Source: DASZZV01 sp035544835 (GTDB lineage Bacteria > Acidobacteriota > Thermoanaerobaculia > Gp7-AA8). Taken from it: a DNA stretch of 33,483 nucleotides. Shown in pieces: positions 31,789 to 33,483 of the stretch. Each line of letters begins with the position of its first letter. Position 1 is the first letter of the stretch. The notes below the pieces were generated by a model. That model worked only from the letters and a program-made list of their open reading frames with translations, did no database searches and was not told where the DNA came from. The DNA is taken from the NCBI GenBank assembly GCA_035544835.1, contig DASZZV010000247.1, positions 1-33,483 on the forward strand. Reading direction: 5' to 3'. The position numbers and the translations under genes are program-made.

Positions 31789-32081
31789 CCCGATTACCGA
31801 TCCTACGCAGACTCGCGCTCGCAATCTGTCTGCTGCTTGTGCTCGTCGGCTGCGGCCGCCCGGAGATCAATCGCGATCGCTGGTTGAGAATGTCCTCGGC
31901 TGAGAAACGGTTGACGATTTCGTCTCTCCGCGGCCGGGAGGTGGCGATTGTTCGCAAAGGGGGAGCGGTGGGACCCACGCATCCTCTCAGCGACGACGTT
32001 TATGTCGCGCTTGTCGATCGTGCATACCGCGCCGGGGACCAGCGCACTGTCACGGCGATCTGGGGCCACCTTAGGAATTGA
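31785..32081 (+). CDS. Small predicted lipoprotein coupled to nadE
   Basis: A 98-residue protein with a lipoprotein signal (LALAICLLLVLVGC, lipobox LVGC) and a short soluble part of about 75 residues without recognised domain (WLRMSSAEKRLTISSLRGRE...HPLSDDVYVALVDRAYRAGD). The ATG at 31785 overlaps the nadE stop codon as ATGA. The last residue and the stop codon (AAT TGA) lie inside the first unit of heptamer array D, so the repeat forms the end of the reading frame. Function unknown. Confidence 0.75.
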   Translation: MTRLPILRRLALAICLLLVLVGCGRPEINRDRWLRMSSAEKRLTISSLRGREVAIVRKGGAVGPTHPLSDDVYVALVDRAYRAGDQRTVTAIWGHLRN

Positions 32082-32176
32082 GAATTGAGAATTGAGAATT
32101 GAGAATTGAGAAAGTAAAGAGACAACGCACCAGCTACTTTCTCAATTCTCAATTCTCAATTCTCAATTCTCAATTG
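32075..32176. repeat. Heptamer tandem arrays as a perfect hairpin (locus D)
   Basis: Five GAATTGA units (32075-32109) face five inverse units (32142-32176). Together with the inner AAAGTA/TACTTT they give perfectly complementary arms of 41 nt (32076-32116 and 32135-32175) around an 18-nt spacer. It lies between the nadE-lipoprotein pair and mutY, 45 nt before the mutY start, and would be a powerful hairpin in mRNA. Confidence 0.93.
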
Positions 32177-32219
32177 GCCCAATCTCCTCGGGCCGGTCCG
32201 TGCGTACAATCCCGGTCGA

Positions 32220-33245
32220 ATGCAGGTCAGGAAAATCACCTCTCCCCTTGAAGCCTGGTTTCGAAGGCACCAGCGGAGACTCCCATGGCGCGAGACCTAT
32301 GATCCCTACCAGGTCTGGGTGTCCGAGGTGATGTTGCAGCAGACGAGAATGGAGGTTGTTCTCTCTCGATTCTCCCGCTTCATGAGCAGGTTCCCATCGA
32401 TCGCGGCGCTGGCGGTGGCGACGGAAGAAGAGGTGCACACGGAGTGGTCAGGTCTCGGGTACTACAGGCGAGCGCGCACGCTGCAGGCCGGGGCGAAAGT
32501 AGTCATGGAGAGCTTCGGCGGTGAGCTGCCCGGGACTGACGCCGGATTGCGACAGATCCCTGGCATCGGCCGTTACACGGCTGGCGCAATTCTCTCCATC
32601 GCCTTCAACGAGCGGGCTCCCATCGTCGATGGAAACGTAGCGCGGGTTCTGGCCCGGCTGTTTGCTCTCGACGGTGAAACGAAAGCACCGGCCCAGGTCC
32701 GGGAGATCTGGAAAAAATCATCAGAGCTCGTTGAGGTCGCCGCGACGCCACGGGACTTCAACCAGGGAATGATGGAGCTCGGGGCGATGGTCTGCAGGCC
32801 TCTGGTGCCGCTGTGCCACGAATGCCCCGTCGCGGAGCATTGCCTGGCTCGACGGCGCGGACTGGAGCGGGAGATCCCGCCACCGGCCCGCCGCGCCGAA
32901 ACGGTTAATCTCGTTATTCCCCTCTGGATCGTCGAAGACCGGGCCGGTGCATTGCTCTTTCGTCTTCATCAGGGTCCCTTGATGGGTGGAATGTTTCATC
33001 TTCCTCATGGCAGCAGCGCACTGTTAGGGTCTTCTGACGATTCATTCCAGGCCGGTGCGCTGCTGGGAAGCTTCGCGCATACGGTAACCAATCGCAGGAT
33101 TCGCTTTGATGTCTTCAAGGCGCAGTGGAGTGATTCCATCGCCGATAGAGACGATTCCTATCGCTGGATCCAGCCTCACGACCTGGGGCGGGTTCCGCAT
33201 TCGTCGTACGTGACAAAGGCGCTGAAAATTGCGGGATTGATTTGA
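32220..33245 (+). CDS. mutY: A/G-specific adenine glycosylase
   Basis: MutY removes adenine mispaired with 8-oxoguanine, the last defence of the GO repair system. Seen in order: LPWRETYDPYQVWVSEVMLQQT with catalytic Glu36; helix-hairpin-helix IPGIGRYTAGAI at 113-124 and catalytic Asp137 (VDGNVARV); the [4Fe-4S] loop C192-x6-C199-x2-C202-x5-C208; and a C-terminal NUDIX-like domain that senses 8-oxoG, ending at residue 341. Length is typical. The ATG at 32220 fits the family start; no strong Shine-Dalgarno is seen. The upstream hairpin array may separate its transcription from the nadE pair. Confidence 0.96.
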   Translation: MQVRKITSPLEAWFRRHQRRLPWRETYDPYQVWVSEVMLQQTRMEVVLSRFSRFMSRFPSIAALAVATEEEVHTEWSGLGYYRRARTLQAGAKVVMESFGGELPGTDAGLRQIPGIGRYTAGAILSIAFNERAPIVDGNVARVLARLFALDGETKAPAQVREIWKKSSELVEVAATPRDFNQGMMELGAMVCRPLVPLCHECPVAEHCLARRRGLEREIPPPARRAETVNLVIPLWIVEDRAGALLFRLHQGPLMGGMFHLPHGSSALLGSSDDSFQAGALLGSFAHTVTNRRIRFDVFKAQWSDSIADRDDSYRWIQPHDLGRVPHSSYVTKALKIAGLI

Positions 33246-33388
33246 GCTTCGGGTGGCGCGAGTTTGTAGTTGCGTCATCCCGAGCAGGGAAACGACGCGA
33301 ACGTCGTTGAAGGAACGATGACACAAGGTGGTCGTCATTCTGAGCCGGGGAACGACGCAGGCGTCCCCGATGAGGGAAAGAAACGTGC

Positions 33389-33483
33389 TTGTCATCCTGA
33401 GCCGCCGCGGCGAAGGATCTCCAGCGGCAGGATCTGAATTCAGATCGCTATATCTTGAGATCCTTCGCTGCGGCTTCTAAGAA
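33389..33483. repeat. TCATCCTGAG-type repeat, copy 2 (inverse of 25851-25944), cut by window end
   Basis: The stretch is the reverse complement of 25851-25944 with only a few differences (one in the CCAGTGGCAGG part, a few beside the GATCTGAATTCAGATC palindrome, here 33431-33446). Between mutY and this copy (33260-33388) are further partial TCATCCCGAG / TCATTCTGAG units. Copy 2 may continue beyond the window. Confidence 0.88.

Overview
The window reads as a GC-rich chromosomal segment of an Acidobacteriota-like soil or sediment bacterium. The best taxonomic pointers are a von Willebrand A protein of the 'VWFA-related Acidobacterial domain' type with a GWxTD-like N-terminus, a DUF5916 outer-membrane barrel, a DUF4388 (PatA-like) protein, and intergenic DNA crowded with palindromic repeats. 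The assignment is an inference from family content; no rRNA gene is present. No prophage, CRISPR array or complete insertion sequence with terminal repeats was seen.

Layout. 1-4809: a secreted M28 peptidase (minus), diverging from a glycoside-hydrolase-like lipoprotein, a GNAT acetyltransferase and two small unknown genes. 5020-7241: a secreted M4 (thermolysin-type) protease with two C-terminal PPC-like domains, closed by a textbook terminator. 7283-10769: marC, convergent with a secreted metzincin carrying five Ig-like repeats. 11205-15083: class II fructose-bisphosphate aldolase, a lone response-regulator receiver, and the two-subunit iron-sulfur L-serine dehydratase (sdaAB, sdaAA). 15336-20306: the VWA/GWxTD protein, diverging from a cysteine desulfurase and a DUF4388 protein. 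20331-21306: a REP-associated tyrosine transposase (RAYT) gene bracketed by two copies of a REP inverted pair. 21356-25559: lgt, two tandem near-identical secreted proteins of unknown function, and chorismate synthase. 26023-30031 (all minus): DUF5916 barrel, DUF1573-type membrane protein, and a 94-residue basic protein ended by a likely terminator. 30124-33245: NAD synthetase translationally coupled to a small lipoprotein, then mutY.

Functional picture. Core metabolism and repair (aldolase, serine dehydratase, chorismate synthase, NAD synthetase, MutY, Lgt) is mixed with exported hydrolases and surface proteins (M28, M4, metzincin, GH-like lipoprotein, DUF5916 barrel, VWA protein), which suits a proteolytic, polymer-degrading heterotroph. 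Lgt would lipidate the two predicted lipoproteins.

The most unusual content is intergenic. There are at least five families of palindromic repeats, one of them tied to the RAYT. Four loci carry 7-bp tandem-repeat arrays, three of them arranged as facing inverted arms; the unit sequence differs between loci while the period stays at seven. One array supplies the stop codon of the gene it touches. The tandem paralogues at 22401-24271 concentrate their differences in one internal stretch, which suggests local diversification.
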